Source: Megascapheus bottae (lineage: Eukaryota > Chordata > Mammalia > Rodentia > Geomyidae). Taken from it: DNA of 64,000 nucleotides. Shown here in pieces: positions 23,764 through 36,650 of the stretch (the first letter of the stretch is position 1; every line of letters starts with the position of its first letter). The notes below the pieces were generated by a model. It did no database searches. It was given only the letters and a program-made list of their open reading frames with translations, and was not told the origin of the DNA. The stretch is from assembly GCA_024803745.1 (NCBI GenBank), contig JANJXV010000004.1, positions 52,084,358 to 52,148,357 on the forward strand, given 5' to 3'. The position numbers and the translations under genes were made by a program.

Positions 23764-24386
23764 TACCTTTTATAAAGTTTTTAGAGCATGTAGGTATATA
23801 AAAATGTTAAATAGCAAATTAGCAATTTACAAAATTGCACAATATTTCAGCCACTGCTCTTGACATTTTGTGTGCATTCAGTGAATTAGCCAGGAAAAAA
23901 AATGAATTAGAACTATAACATCTTTAGGCTATATGACAGTTTTATACATATATACATATATATATATATCTGTACACACATATGGAGATTATATATGTAT
24001 ATATATGCATCCTTAGGACAGATATATATATATATATATATATATGTAAGACATCTCTCTCTCTATATATATAAATATATATATCCTTGCTAACTGGAGT
24101 GGGTTTATGAACATAATGTCATACCACAATATAGAAATAGGTGGGGCATGATGACAAGGAGTTTTGGTTTCCTAAAAGCCAAGACCACTTTCCAATCAAA
24201 GCAGACAGATTGACTAAAGTTTCCCTTTCATTGATATACCTCCTTCAGAAATGTTCTTTTGCTTCTTACAAAAATGTAGTACTAGGTCTTCCATTTCACT
24301 AGCAACTCATAAGTGCCTTCCACTATTCTAGCTACTAACTAGTATTTCAGATTTCCATCTATCCATTTTATTGGTTATTTTAAAAA
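23764..24386. other. Unresolved AT-rich DNA with TA arrays
   Basis: Contains the AT/TA array listed separately. Otherwise nothing recognised. Confidence 0.45.
23945..24085. repeat. (TA)n-rich self-complementary tract
   Basis: Several ATATAT/ATACAT blocks over 140 bp, including a pure (AT)n run near 24022-24046, with cruciform potential. Confidence 0.9.
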
Positions 24387-24582
24387 ATGGTAAGGAGTGT
24401 GGCCTATTGATAGAGTGCTTGCTTACCATGCACAAAACCCTGAGTTGGATTCCTAAGTACAACATATACAGGAAAAGCTGAAAGTAGTGTGTGGCACAAG
24501 TGGTAGAGCTTCTAGCCTTGAGAAAGCTCAAGGACTATGCCTAGGCCCTGGATTCAAGCACCAGGACTTGAAAAAATTTTAT
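24387..24582 (+). mobile_element. IDL-Geo-like SINE, diverged
   Basis: GTAAGGAGTGTGGCCTATTG, ATAGAGTGCTTGCTTACCATGC and CTAGCCTTGAGAAAGCTCAAGG retain the order of the dimer. The tail is A/T mixed. Confidence 0.88.
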
Positions 24583-24784
24583 TTTTTGGAAATTTTTTGA
24601 AGGTATGAAACTTCTGTAAATAAAATATATACATATGTAATTATATAAACTAAAATGTGCTTTATTTTGAAAACAAATAAGAATTCCCACCATATGGTAA
24701 TTATGAATTTGTTTTGTTTTGTTTTTAATGTGGTTTTTATTTGGGTCATTTTTGGTAGTGTTTTTCTTTTTTTTAGTCTGTTAA

Positions 24785-25130
24785 TTGTTTTTAAATGGCT
24801 ATTGTAGAGGTGATATACAAAGGGGTTATATAGTCAGATATACAGTACATTTCTTTTTGAACCATGTTATGTCTTCCCTGATTTTCTCCCAGTTTTTCCC
24901 ACCTGTCCCTCCTCCATAAATTGTATACTTCACTTTCAACAGTGACTATCACTGCTGAATTAGTTCACCTTTTGTCCCACCATTTCTGTGGTGGGACATA
25001 TACCCTTCTATAAGAGAGATAATCTTACATACAAGCCCATAGCTACTGAATTCAAATACATTATCCATATATATCATATATCATATTTTCTTAATCCAAT
25101 CATCTGCTGAGGGGCATCTGGGTTGATTAG
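24785..25130 (-). mobile_element. Antisense L1 3' end
   Basis: GGCTATTGTAGAGGTGATATACAAAGGGGTTA is the complement of the L1 3' terminus. The far end (TTTTCTTAATCCAATCATCTGCTGAGGGGCATCTGGGTTG, 25083-25122) is the complement of ORF2 C-terminal coding sequence, so the sequence between is compressed by deletion. Confidence 0.7.
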
Positions 25131-25605
25131 ACTAGATGCTTAGCTGGTTCCATTTTCATCCTACTGAATCCTGTAAACATGCATAGACTTACCCTCATTT
25201 GGGTAAAATTCTTAATCTTCCAGAGAGCCTCTTTCCTCCTAGCTTTTCTTTAAAATAAGAATCAAGAGAAGGAGGTGTGTGTGTATTGACTAAAAGTTCC
25301 TGAAATGCTCTGGCCTTGGGCTAGCAACTGTGTCTACCCTACAGTGTCCACCAGAATCTGAAATGATGCTTTCTGTCCATTCACCAACCAGTAAGGCTTC
25401 AAGCTGTGCCTCGTGCATTTGCACAAAGTCCTTTATTTGGGGCTGTACAGTACTCTGGGTAATCTGAGATTCTGTTAGCTTTCCTTTTGTTGTAGACCTA
25501 TAAGCTTCCACCTATCCTTGCCCCTCTTCTTTGGCTGGCCCAGGATCTCTCCTGCAGAATCAATTTCAGGCTCATGCCAAGCCTATCAGCTTTCTACTAA
25601 GATAC

Positions 25606-25610
<5 letters not shown>
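25131..25610. other. Unresolved DNA
   Basis: No repeat recognised. The 73-codon minus-strand frame at 25290-25511 has no identifiable domain. Confidence 0.4.

Positions 25611-25657
<47 letters not shown>
25611..25657. repeat. (CA)n microsatellite
   Basis: About 23 pure CA units. Confidence 0.98.
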
Positions 25658-25663
<6 letters not shown>

Positions 25664-26555
25664 CATGCATAGATTGAAAGATTTTTAGAAAGAACCCCCA
25701 ATCCTTTCCCAGCTTGATTGCAACTTTCTAGTTGCAATCTAGCCAATAATGAATTTCCTTCTAGAATTTCAAAGAGAGGCCTTCCTATGCCAAATAAATT
25801 GAATAATTTTTCTAACACATGATCTCACCAACCCAAGCAAAAGGAAATTAAATCCATGTTGGATGAGTTCTCTTTTTTTACTCTTACTCTTTCTCTCCTT
25901 CCTTTCCATAGTCCTTCTAGACACAGAATTTTTGAACTCTCCTCGTATCATATACTCCCTATACCACAGCATACAGGCCTCTCGGCTTTACTCTTACACA
26001 CAGAAACAATATTAAACCAGTTCTTTATAGTTTGGTAGAGCATCTTGACCTAGGATTCAGCCAGGTGTGGTTAATAGTCTCAGAGGAAAGGAGAGAAAGG
26101 ATTGCTAAGGAAATATAACAAAAGCCTGACGTTTCAGCCTATTTTTCTCTTCACAGGTACCACTACCAGTCTCTCATGATCAATGCTGAAAACTTTAAAA
26201 TAACAAGAAAAATAAATTTCTGGCAGAGTTATCTTCATTTACACTTCTATGTATTTTTCACAGAACTCTGGGGCCCAAGGTGCTGAATAACTTGCATAGG
26301 TCAAATTCCCTTTCCCCTTGGCTCTGTCAGTAGAGACATAATGGCATTACCACTTCTCAGGGGCCTGCCTTCCTCATCATTTGCCCAACACATTCCACTG
26401 TCAGACTGAGCCAACAGTCGTTCCTTCTATGAGATTAGAAAGATTAAATATGATTTAAGAAAGCTTTGTTTCTAAGATAAAACTATCTAAGAATGCAGAT
26501 TACAACTTCTTTCTATTCTGAGTATTTTTATTATCTTTAAGTAAATGTACAAAGA
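25658..26555. other. Unresolved DNA
   Basis: No family recognised and no coding signal. Confidence 0.4.
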
Positions 26556-26559
26556 AGTT

Positions 26560-26960
26560 GCCATTATCAAATCATTTTACGAATATATTGTACAATGTAT
26601 ACAATGTGTACAATGTATACAATTTTCACTCCCTCTTTAACATTCTCATCCATACACCCGAACCCACCCCTACCTTATTTATCTTAATTTTAGGGTATTA
26701 GGTATTTTGCCCTTTGACAGGAAAAGGTATATGTATAATATATCTTGAGCTGTGCCAGAACTTCAACAACTTTACCCTCCTACCTACAAGTTCTCTTACA
26801 GTTCTCAATTCTGTGGTATATATAATAAATTCTAGCCTATATTCTCCCCTTCCCTTCCCTTCATTCCCCTACCATTCTCTTCTTAGCCACATTCTCCCCG
26901 CCTGCGAGTACCCATTACCTGATATTTATTTGGCTGGAATTTGATTTAGCCTTTTTAAAG
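26560..26960 (-). mobile_element. Possible ancient L1 3'-UTR-like repeat
   Basis: A C/T-rich segment with TACAATGTATAC followed by CTCATCCATACACCCGAACC resembles old antisense L1 3' UTR sequence. Similar texture recurs at 28240-28550, 28750-29040 and 63310-63640. Assignment by resemblance only. Confidence 0.35.
26589..26622. repeat. 18-bp tandem duplication
   Basis: TGTACAATGTATACAATG occurs nearly twice in tandem, with internal near-palindromes. Confidence 0.8.
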
Positions 26961-28130
26961 AATTATATTATTTGTGCTCTCATTGGTAAACAAGTGATTA
27001 CAAATGAATCAACTAAAGCATAATGAAGTCTATAGAGTGTAAATAATATCATTCTTTAAAAGCATTCTTACATATTTTTCAATAAATATTATAGAAAAAA
27101 CAAAAAATTCATAGATAACATCTAGATAGTCTCTAATTTTTTGAAAGGACAGTAACACATGAAATATGCAACTTTATGAGGTTTAAGGATAAAATGTGTA
27201 TCATACCATACAGAAAACTATTCTTTTAAAATTACCCTTAGAATCTAATTCATTCAGCTAACAAATACTTATTGAATATTGCAGAAACAATTGCTCTGTG
27301 AACAATTTCTCCATGAAAGGAGAATTATCCATACCATAAACATATAAACAAATAATTATAGCATATTTCTTGTACTTTCAATGTGGGAAAAGCTGAACGT
27401 GGCAAAATTATTTATTTTAGATATAGCAACATTATGGCCCTCTAGAAAATAGAATTTACCAAACTATGCAAAACAAAAAACAGTTAAGAAATGCAGGATT
27501 CTTGAGCTGTTTATTCCAAACCCAGAAAGCAAGGACAAATTCTGAGTGACTGACCTATGAAGAACATGTTGGCAAGAAAGAAGAAATACTGGCAGGAGAA
27601 TGGTGGAAGATGAAAAGAGGGCTATGTGTTTTGATTTTGCCTTTAATTCTGGAAAAGTGGCCATGTCACTGGAAGATTTCTAGCAGAACTGCTCCTTGAA
27701 TTGCCAAATAAAGACAGACCAAGAAACTATCAGCGACATGAGGAATAATAGTTCAGATATTTTTGCAAAAATAACACACATTAAATTTGAATTGAAAGAA
27801 ACAGCCTATTTTGGTTAGTGTTGCTATAGGACACAAATATTTGAAGACTAAGATGATCACCATTTCATTATGTTCATGGATTCTGTGCCTAAAGAATATG
27901 GACAGGACCTAAGGTAACTTTATTCAGCTTCAAAATGTCTAGGGCATTAGGAAGCTATGAAGACTGAATTACAGTGGTCCCACTTGAATCTTGATTTTTT
28001 GAGTATCTTCCAGGTAAGATGTTCTCTACCAAAACACTCTGGGCTGATTCTCTGTGTATCTTGGACTTCCTCTTAACATGATGTTTGGGTTAAAAAATAT
28101 ATTTTTTCAATAAAGCTATGGGGTCTTTTA
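26961..28130. other. Unresolved AT-rich DNA
   Basis: No recognised repeat or gene. Confidence 0.4.
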
Positions 28131-28134
28131 AAGA

Positions 28135-29040
28135 TTCACTCATTAAAATTTTTAACAAAAGATTGCCTTACTTTGATTTGAACTTATTTGATTAGCATAC
28201 AATGATAATATGATAGGGTTTAATTCTGGAAATTCCATAGATGCATGTAGAGTATTTTGAACAAATTCACTCCTCCATTTCTTCCCATGCCCCAATTTCT
28301 ATTCCCCCATATTGCAACAATGTTTAGTGAGTTCCATTATACTGTGCTCAAATGTAAATATGGAATATAATTTGATCCATTTTACCCTACAATATCCTTT
28401 CCTCCAACCAAGCTTTAGTGAGGCTACTCTGAGCCCTCTGTACTACATGTTTGGATCCTGCTTCCCAACTCTCTCTAACCTGCCAAGTCTACTTTCAGCA
28501 ATGAAATATGAGTTTTTTAGAATCCATCCATTTGTCTTGATATCTTAGTCCCAAACTTGCCTTTAGTTAGAACCTTGTTATATTAGTTTAGCAAAAAGTC
28601 ACAGAAATCTGATTTTTTTTATTTCACTGTTTTTATCTACTTACCACTCTCATTTTTCACATCAGCTTATATACACGTTTTTCTGTACTTTATTCAGAAT
28701 ATAGTACAAACACACACTTTTTCTCTTTTAGTTTAATACTTTTTACTGTTTATTATTTTTATCAGCATCAATTAGTGGCACAAGGGGATTCCATTTTGAT
28801 ATGTCCAGGTATGCTTGCAATATACCTACACTTTGCCACTCTCCTCTATCCTAGCTCTCTATTTCCCAAACCAACCTCAGCAAGTTTCATTGTTCCATTT
28901 TCTACATGCATACATAAAGTACATTGACCATATTCATCCTTTGTCATCCTATTTACCCTCATACTTCCTTCTATTACCCAACCATGAAATGGACATGTTT
29001 CACCTTCATTTTTGTTAAAGTACATATTTACTGTTCAAAA
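28135..29040 (-). mobile_element. Possible ancient L1 3'-UTR-like repeats
   Basis: Two blocks (28135-28560 and 28740-29040) contain GATGCATGTAGAGTATTTTG and CTACATGCATACATAAAGTACATTGACC. Each is followed by C/T-rich sequence of the kind seen in old rodent L1 3' UTRs read antisense. Frames of 67-78 codons there are spurious. Confidence 0.4.
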
Positions 29041-29330
29041 ATATGTTTTCCCAATCATTTTAATAGAATATAGTCTCTGAAGTATTTCTCTATTATCTTT
29101 CCGTTTATGGAAGTAAATGCCACCTCACTTAACTGAGAATGGTTTCCAGGTACAGTAGCATGCAGAACAGGCACTACTGCTGTGACTATCTTTCAAAATA
29201 AAAAAGGACCCCAAGACCACAGAAAGAAATATAGAATAAATAAAGGAATCTATTCAAAGATATTTTCTGTGGTTAATTTTGTCATACCAAACTATAAAGA
29301 TATTAATTTCTTAGATAATTTTTTTTACTC

Positions 29331-29336
29331 TCTTTG
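29331..29336. other. Left 6-bp TSD of solo LTR
   Basis: TCTTTG, identical to 29789-29794 on the other side of the LTR. Confidence 0.85.
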
Positions 29337-29788
29337 TGTGGGGCACGTCACATTAGGGAAATGGAAACCTAAAAGGAAGCCTAACTCGTGGCCCAGTGCT
29401 CATTCCCTAGTCGTGGGACCTCACCTGGCTGAGATGATGCCTGCCACCTGGTTGGCGTGGCTGTGGTTTGCGAAAGTAAGGCCATCTGTGGGATGGAACC
29501 CTTCCCTCATGCACCTGCATCCTACTTCCTCGATGAGAGTACCTCCCCCCTACTCTGCCCACCTTTGTGCTGATAGGCTCCTCCATCCTATGTTAGCTGA
29601 ATGGACTTCCTCAATAAACGAGCTCCTGCCTTGATGGGTCTCCCTGACGCATCTGATTGTCTTCCAGCAAGGGAGGACTGGGTGCGGGCCATCAGTTGGC
29701 CCTCTCCTTTCTCAGCTAGTCCTGGTCGGGGTGTGTTCTCTCTATCCCTTCTATGGGTCAGGAGGGACCCAGACTAAAAACTCCGACA
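29337..29788 (+). mobile_element. Solo endogenous retrovirus LTR (class II-like)
   Basis: A 452-bp element starting TGTGGGGC and ending CTCCGACA, so the ends form an imperfect TG...CA inverted repeat. It is more GC-rich than its surroundings. A polyadenylation signal AATAAA lies at 29613-29618, about 170 bp before the end, consistent with an R-U5 boundary. It is bounded by identical TCTTTG hexamers, and 6-bp target duplications are usual for ERVK/class II elements. No second LTR, primer-binding site or gag-pol-env sequence follows, so it is a recombined solo LTR. The 150-residue frame overlapping it (29182-29634) crosses the LTR edge and is not a gene. Confidence 0.85.
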
Positions 29789-29794
29789 TCTTTG

Positions 29795-32700
29795 GAAAAG
29801 GATAATCTAGATCATTCCTGGACTTCAATTTCCTATGCATTTGATATTGGACAGGGTATTTATTCTCCCTGAGTCTATTTCATAGTCATTACATGAATAG
29901 AGCTATTTTTTCACAGTCAATTTTTGTGCATATTGATTATCTTCTCCTTACACACACCCACACACATACACACACCACCAACAACCCCATAACACACAGC
30001 ATATGAATACCAATGTGTAGAAGGATTGGATTTACCAAAAAATTACTATCAAGTAGATGGAGATTAAATGTACACACACTCCAGACTAAACAAAATTGAA
30101 AACCAAATTCTTCTCAAGGTACAATTTATTCAGAGCGCATTTGAAATTCGATCAAGCACCAATGTGAAGGCATATAATGGTTGAATGACATTAATTAGTT
30201 GAATATTGAGTCCAAAAACAACTGAACTTCATCCAATGAATATGTATGTAAGATTTTCATTTCAAGGAGTTCTATAGAAACTATCTGGTGTAGCTATCTC
30301 TTACATTCAGATTCCTGTATTTATCTGAAGAAAAAAATGTCATGAAAATTCAAGCCTTCTCTCTTAACAGTAAACCCAATGTAAAGTCAAAAAGTTTCCT
30401 TGCGATTAAATCCATTAAAAAGCACTTAAACCATCTAAGTCTTTAAAAGACTATAATGTTAAACAGGCAATGTTTTAAAACACTAACTAAAAGATATTTC
30501 AAATATTCCCTTCCATTCTTGGTTCCACAGAAATTTATGTTCTCTTGCTTACCACCACTAGTTTACAAATGTTACATACATGTTTCGTAAGCATTCATCA
30601 GTTCTTTCATTGACTTTTTTGATTTTCAACATTTTCCCCCTATTTATATAATTTGAGATCCTGGAATTTTTCTGTTGGCCATCTTCTTCCAAAATGAATA
30701 TTATAAACTTAACTAGGCAGCCAAAGTAACAGTTTTGACAGCACAAGCCTCTGAGACTTTTCAAACTAAAACCATTCCAAATTGATCTTGGCTATTCCAA
30801 TTCAAAAATAAACCCAAAAGAAGCTTCAATACATTTGGATATGATTTGATTTTTTTCTACACTAATGGTACACTTTGAAAAATTAATGACAGCTGTTTCT
30901 AATAATAAATCATACTATTATATGGCTTTCTTTTTACTGTATTTTATTGTTGGTGTGATATGTAGATGGGTTGCTTTCTTACATGTATTATACTCTATCA
31001 CAACACAGTCTCTTTTTTTTGGATTTCAAGGATCTTTCAAAGACAAATTGGAAAAAAGTACATTGAAGTATAGCAATATGGGTGAGGAAATAAACTGGTA
31101 ATTCAAAGATCATGGCTCCAGTACCTTTCTTACTAATAACTTACTATCTATCCTCTTTTTTCAATTATTAACTTACCACCTGTCCTTTTGTTAGTCACTG
31201 AATCTTAGACACCTAAGTTCCTGAAGTGTATAAATGTGGCAATAAAACTGTGGTTGTTGCTCAAAGAGGTTGAGTAGAAGAGAAGTAAAATTTGTGCAAA
31301 GGCTATAAAATAACTTACTGACCACTTAAAAATGTGAAAATAAGACATCCATAGACCTAATCTTTCTTCGAAGCAAAACACCAGCACAAGCAATAACTAA
31401 TAAGATCCAAAACTTCTGATCGCACTAAAAATACTCTGTTTACTTGAATTGATTTTATGAATTTATAAGCATTATAGCTTCAGAAACTATGTTATCAACC
31501 CCCTATATACTGAAATAAAAGATACTAAAAAATAAAAGTATAAAAAAATGAAAAAAAAACTATGTGATCAAATGTGTAGGTAAATCTGATCACCATATCC
31601 TGTTCTGAAAAGGTATTCCAGTCAACTGGGGTGTATGTAGAAGCTGGAGTGCATTATCATTATAGTACCAAAGATTTCTTCCTCCTTAAATATTTGTATG
31701 TACTATGCATGTTTTGTCTAATGACATTGTTTTGTGAGAAAAAAATCAAAATAGGAGAAATGCTTTTTGTTATTTTCTTCTTACAATTCACATTGAATAT
31801 GTTTATCATGTCTTTTTCCCTTTGAAATTGTAATTTCTTTTACTTAAAGTATCAATAATTAGTTCGAGGAATAATTATTATTTTACTTAGGAACTTAGTT
31901 ACAACTAGATATTTCCTAATATAATGCATGATGCGTTCAGATATGTCTTAATTGTCTGACTCCTTTCTCTTTGTTCCTTAGGAAAAAAAATGTTAGATCT
32001 CATCACCGGCCACAAAAAAGCTACCTTTTAGTCATGGCCTAACATTTGTGGAAATTTCTATTTAATAGTAAAAAAACAAAAAAAAGGAAAGAAAGAAAAA
32101 GAAGCTTCTAAACTACTTGAAGAATAATACCAATCCCAATTCAGGAGAAAAAAGATGCAGCAATTTTGTTGACATACAGTGAAAGTAAGTAAGGTATGGT
32201 ATTTTCACTATATTTAATATTTCTTGACTATCACTATATTAAGATATAAAGGATCACAATGTAATTCCAATTGACAATACAATTTATTTATTACTTGTAT
32301 TTCCCTGAACAATAGCTAATTTGTTAACTTGTCAGTTTCTTCATTCGTTCATATAAAAAGATTCATTAAGATTTGCCAATTTCTAGGCACTCCTAGGGCC
32401 TGAAGGTACAGGAAACAACTTGGATACAAGTCCAGAAATATGAAGTTTATATTCCTGAATAAATTAGAAATAATGTGTTTCCATCCATTTTATAGGGCCA
32501 TGGCAATATAAGTATAATAAATAAAGTGAAAATGATCTGTTAACTATTAAACATCATACAGATATGCAATAATCATGACTATGATAGTTACAGCATACAT
32601 TAACAATATTAATAATATTAAATATAAATGCACATTTTTATGGAAAGTAGATTTCAGAAACAGTCTTCGCAACATTAATGTATTTTCTGAGGGCCCTCTA

Positions 32701-33127
32701 TACCTGTCCAGTATATGTAATTCAAGGTGAGCGGAAATCCCCTTGAAGTAAAAATTCAGTTTCTTATAGAGGAATATATGTGGTTTGATGAAAGAGTACA
32801 AGCTTCATGAAGTTGAGCAAATTTAACCAAAGAAAAATAAAATTGTTTGTTTTACATTTTGGATAAATTGTGGTAGAAGAGAAAAAGATTGTATAGATGG
32901 AGAAGTGATATGGATGGTAGAAGAGAAGATGAGTGAATAGAGAAAGGAGGGATATGCATATGGGAAAACATTGTATAGGACATTGAGATAGAAGAATACA
33001 ACAGTAAAAATCTAAGTTATAAATGAGTAGAGAGAGAAGATTGAGGTCTGGAAACATGGCTAGAAGATAAATAATTAAGTTTTGCTAGTGTGACTAGAGA
33101 GAACAGAGAATGATAAAAAGTTAAGAA
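29795..33127. other. Long unresolved AT-rich stretch
   Basis: About 3.3 kb in which only a short CA-rich patch (29950-29990) is evident. No SINE, L1 or LTR signature is recognised and no frame exceeds 97 codons. It may contain ancient repeats beyond visual recognition. Confidence 0.4.
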
Positions 33128-33360
33128 TCCTAGCCTGACACGGTGGCTCACGCCTGTAGTCCTAGCTACTGAGGAGGCTGAGATCTGAGGATCAAGGTTC
33201 AAAGCCAGTCTGAGCATAAAAGGGCCTGAGACTCCTATCTCCAATTAACCTCTAGAAAATGGGAGGCAGGGCTTGGTTCAAGGGCAGGGAGGTAGCCTTT
33301 AGCTGAAGAGATCAGGGACAGCACCCAGACAGAGTTCAAGCCCCATGACCCACAAAACAA
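33128..33360 (+). mobile_element. B1-dID-like SINE
   Basis: Textbook composite: GCCTGACACGGTGGCTCACG, CTACTGAGGAGGCTGAGATC, GTTCAAAGCCAGTCTGAGC, AACCTCTAGAAAATGGGAGG, then an ID-like 3' half ending ACAGAGTTCAAGCCCCATGACC. Confidence 0.93.
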
Positions 33361-33404
33361 ATAGGCTCCTTGGTATGGTGGGATTAATTAAAATATACCT
33401 TATT

Positions 33405-33689
33405 TGGTATGGTGACTCAACTAGTGCCATAAATCCCAGCTCCTAGGAGTCATAGAGTAGGAGGTTTGCGATTGAAGTCTAGCCCTGGCAAAAAGTTAGG
33501 GAAACTATTTCCGTAGACAAGTCAGGTTTGTGTTTGTAACCCAAATTCCATGTGAGGCTAATGTAAAGGATTATACGGAGAATGTAATCTGCAGGAGGAA
33601 AAAACAAAGCCCTACAAGAACAGAGAAGTAGAGAAGTGGTAGAGTACCCAAGTACCAAATCTAAGAATAAATTAAAAACTCCAATGCTG

Positions 33690-33690
<1 letters not shown>
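33405..33690 (+). mobile_element. Diverged B1-dID-like SINE
   Basis: TTTGGTATGGTGACTCAACTAGTGCCATAAATCCCAGCTC keeps the B1 head order. AAGTGGTAGAGTACCCAAGTACC near 33634 is the ID part. The (GA)n array takes the place of the tail. Confidence 0.7.
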
Positions 33691-33693
<3 letters not shown>

Positions 33694-33761
<68 letters not shown>

Positions 33762-33812
33762 GAGGGAGGGAGGGAGGGAGGGAAGGAGGGAGGGAGGGAG
33801 GGAAGGAGGGAG
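33694..33812. repeat. (GA)n then (GGGA)n array
   Basis: About 31 GA units followed by GGGA/GGAA units, adjoining the 3' end of the preceding SINE. Confidence 0.97.
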
Positions 33813-34767
33813 ATAGAAGAAACAAGACAAACAATGCTAACCAAAGGAAAACTATAAAGAAATTAGTAATATTTCATTGTGAAACTGTTGGGTTTGATAT
33901 TAAAATTATGGAATTGAGACACTGAACACCTGAGAAGAAACAGAGCGGGTAACAGCTGGATACATTGGAAAGAGGCAGCAGAGAAATTAGAAAAAGAACA
34001 GAGAAGCGGGTGTGGTTAAGAAGGTACTGATTGAAAACTTTAGAATAAATGAATTGGGCCAGAGCAAGCATAGAGGAAATTATCCCAAATTCGTTTAGTC
34101 ACCCCCTTGCTCAGGAGGCTAAACTCACTGAAAGCTGCCATTCCTTTTCCCACTTGATGTGGTGTGTATTTCTACTTTGGACGAGAGGAGGGTTTACCAG
34201 GAGTCAAAACAAGGCTACTGAGGAAGACAAGAAAAGGAGATCTGGAATGGAGATGTTATCAACCTTCATCCTCTCTCTTTTGCTTTCCTTCTCATGCTAA
34301 AGATGCAGAACTGGTTTCTGCATACCCATTGCTTTATGCTGAGCAGCCTTTTATGTCTCTTTTGTTAGAAGAAAAATAAAGGAAGAAGCAACAAATAAAA
34401 ATTTACAGATTTGGTCTTCATATATAATCTCGGGGAAAAACATTAATTCAACTTCCATGCATTCTTTTATTTATTCATTTCACCTTCCTTAAACAATCGT
34501 GAATTGATTTCCTTCCTCCAGCAAAGAACTCAGCAGAGAAATGAAGAAGACCTTATCCCAGCCCTTGAGAAATTTATCCTCCACAAGACAGTACTTAGTA
34601 TTAGATTATCCTCTGCTTCAAAATACAACAGGCTCTGAAGACTTTGGGAAGAGAATATTACTCTTTCAAATAATTTTGTCTGTATGTTATTAAAATATAA
34701 AATATGTTAATATAACATAGTCAATATGCATAAAGAATTTGCTGTTTAAATCACAGTAATGCCTGAA
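33813..34767. other. Unresolved DNA
   Basis: No repeat recognised. Frames at 34049-34300 and 34164-34379 overlap in different frames with no domain evidence. Confidence 0.4.
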
Positions 34768-34857
34768 ACACAGGTGATGTGGTACCAAGGAATCGAATCC
34801 AGGTCTTCATGCATGCTAGGCAAACACTCTATCACTAGACCAAACTCCTGTCCCAAC
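34768..34857 (-). mobile_element. Partial IDL-Geo-like SINE (head half)
   Basis: GGTACCAAGGAATCGAATCCAGG and CTTCATGCATGCTAGGCAAACAC...CAAACTCCTGTCCC form the complement of the first ID unit. The second unit is missing. Confidence 0.88.
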
Positions 34858-36429
34858 TGTGCTGTTACTTTTAAAGCAAATTTTCTAAAAAAAATACTAT
34901 TATGGAAACAATAAATCATTAATTCTTCAACTCATGAATACATATTCCAGCATCCTAGATAAGCAATTGCAAACTCTGCTTTCAAATAAAGCATCTCTTA
35001 AAAAGAAGCCAGTTAGTTGAAAGTCCCATGATATTTCATTTCTCATTAAATTTAAAGTCCTCACTGTAAGTTTGTTATGTGTATGATATTCAAACCCACA
35101 TATTCAACTGAGCTCTTAATAAATCCTTTTCATTAGTCACATTTTAAAAATAATCAGTGTTGAAAATGTCTGCATAGTTATTTATATATAATTCAATCTT
35201 TGTTGCCCATTTTCTGAGGTTTCTCATCCTTCTTATTCTATGTCCTTTTTCACCTATTCATTAAATCTCATATGGTGATAAGGTTATTCAAGTATTTTGC
35301 TTTCTTTAAAGTAATGGATTTGCCAGATTCTAGAAATTCATAATAACACATCAAAAATTCAAGTTGAACTTGCTTTCATGGATCAGCAATATTAACTGAT
35401 AGTCAATTTCAAGATAATTCAACTGGCATTTTATACTGTCGTCAAGAAAGAGTAGACTTAAGTTAAATATTTTATTTGAAAGAAAATCACAAAACAAATC
35501 AGAATACAATAATTCCATGCATAATAGTACGTTAGCTTCATTCATATACAATGTAAGTATGTCCTTTGTCGGGCTAAAACTTTATTAACCCAGATAATAA
35601 AACATGCAAAATACTGTTATCCCTAGTACTTGGAATAAAATAAACATAAACAAGAAAACAAAATGTTAAGACTAGCCTAATCTTCAACTGCAATTGCTTA
35701 TTTTGTCCAACTAAGCTCAGAATGTTGACAGATCAGCATCTATGTTAAAAGAATGCTAAAAACAAAGGCTAAATGTTAACCCTTAAGGCATCTTTCTTTT
35801 AAGTCTGTATTGCAGTTACATATTCTTCCACTCTAACAGCAGATGATTCATTGCAATTGTGAGGCCATTTTCATCTGAACAATCATCAGTAATGATGTGT
35901 TGAGAATAATACAGTTGGAAATTGATTTGTTGTAGGGTCTTAACACGATAGTTTTGTCATGTCCAGGATCTTGACGCAAAGGGACTGAACTGTATTGCAT
36001 ATTCTACTGTTTTTCTGAAAACTCTCTCCAAAGTAGATGCTATTTGAACATCATCACACTTACATCTTATAAATCAGCACAGTACACAGCCTTCTCCCTT
36101 CAATAGAGAAATGGAGTCTCTATTTTCTGAATGAAACTACCATTATATACAAAAACAATCAATGATTTCTTTCTCTAGGTAGCTCACTAACAGAAATTCA
36201 TGCTATAATGAGGTTTGAAGATTTTTATGCAAGAATATTTCTCAAACAGTAGTTTTAAAGCATTGCAAAGAATTTGAACTTATTGTTAAAACACCTGGCT
36301 TTTAGTTGCAACTTTAGTCCTATTTAGTTCTATGAATTTTGATAAGTCTAATATTCTGACTTTTTAACTTCATTTTATGGTACTCATTCAAAAGTTGTTA
36401 AACCAGGCTAAACATTAAAATTATACGAC
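34858..36429. other. Unresolved AT-rich DNA
   Basis: About 1.6 kb without recognised repeats or coding potential. Confidence 0.4.
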
Positions 36430-36650
36430 CTAAGTTCAGGTGGCAGTGGCTCATACTTGTAGTTCTAGATACCAAGATCTTGAGGATTAAGGTTTGAGTC
36501 TGGCCCAAGTGAAAAAGCTCTTAGATCATATTTCCAAAATAACTAGCAAAAAGCAAGGCTGGAGGTGTGTCTCAAGCGGTAGAGTGCCAGCCTATGATGC
36601 ACTAGGCCTTGATATACATGTCACAAATTATCTCCAGAAAAGATAATCAA
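36430..36650 (+). mobile_element. B1-dID-like SINE, diverged
   Basis: AGGTGGCAGTGGCTCATACTTGTAG is the B1 head, and GGCTGGAGGTGTGTCTCAAGCGGTAGAGTGCC is the ID half. Confidence 0.82.

Noticed and set aside
29182..29634. 150-codon plus-strand frame
   Set aside because: It starts outside and ends inside the solo LTR, with no domain. It results from low stop density in the LTR.
33479..33925. 121-codon and 77-codon frames with Ser/Leu/Pro or Arg/Glu repeats
   Set aside because: They are driven by the (GA)n/(GGGA)n array and SINE sequence.
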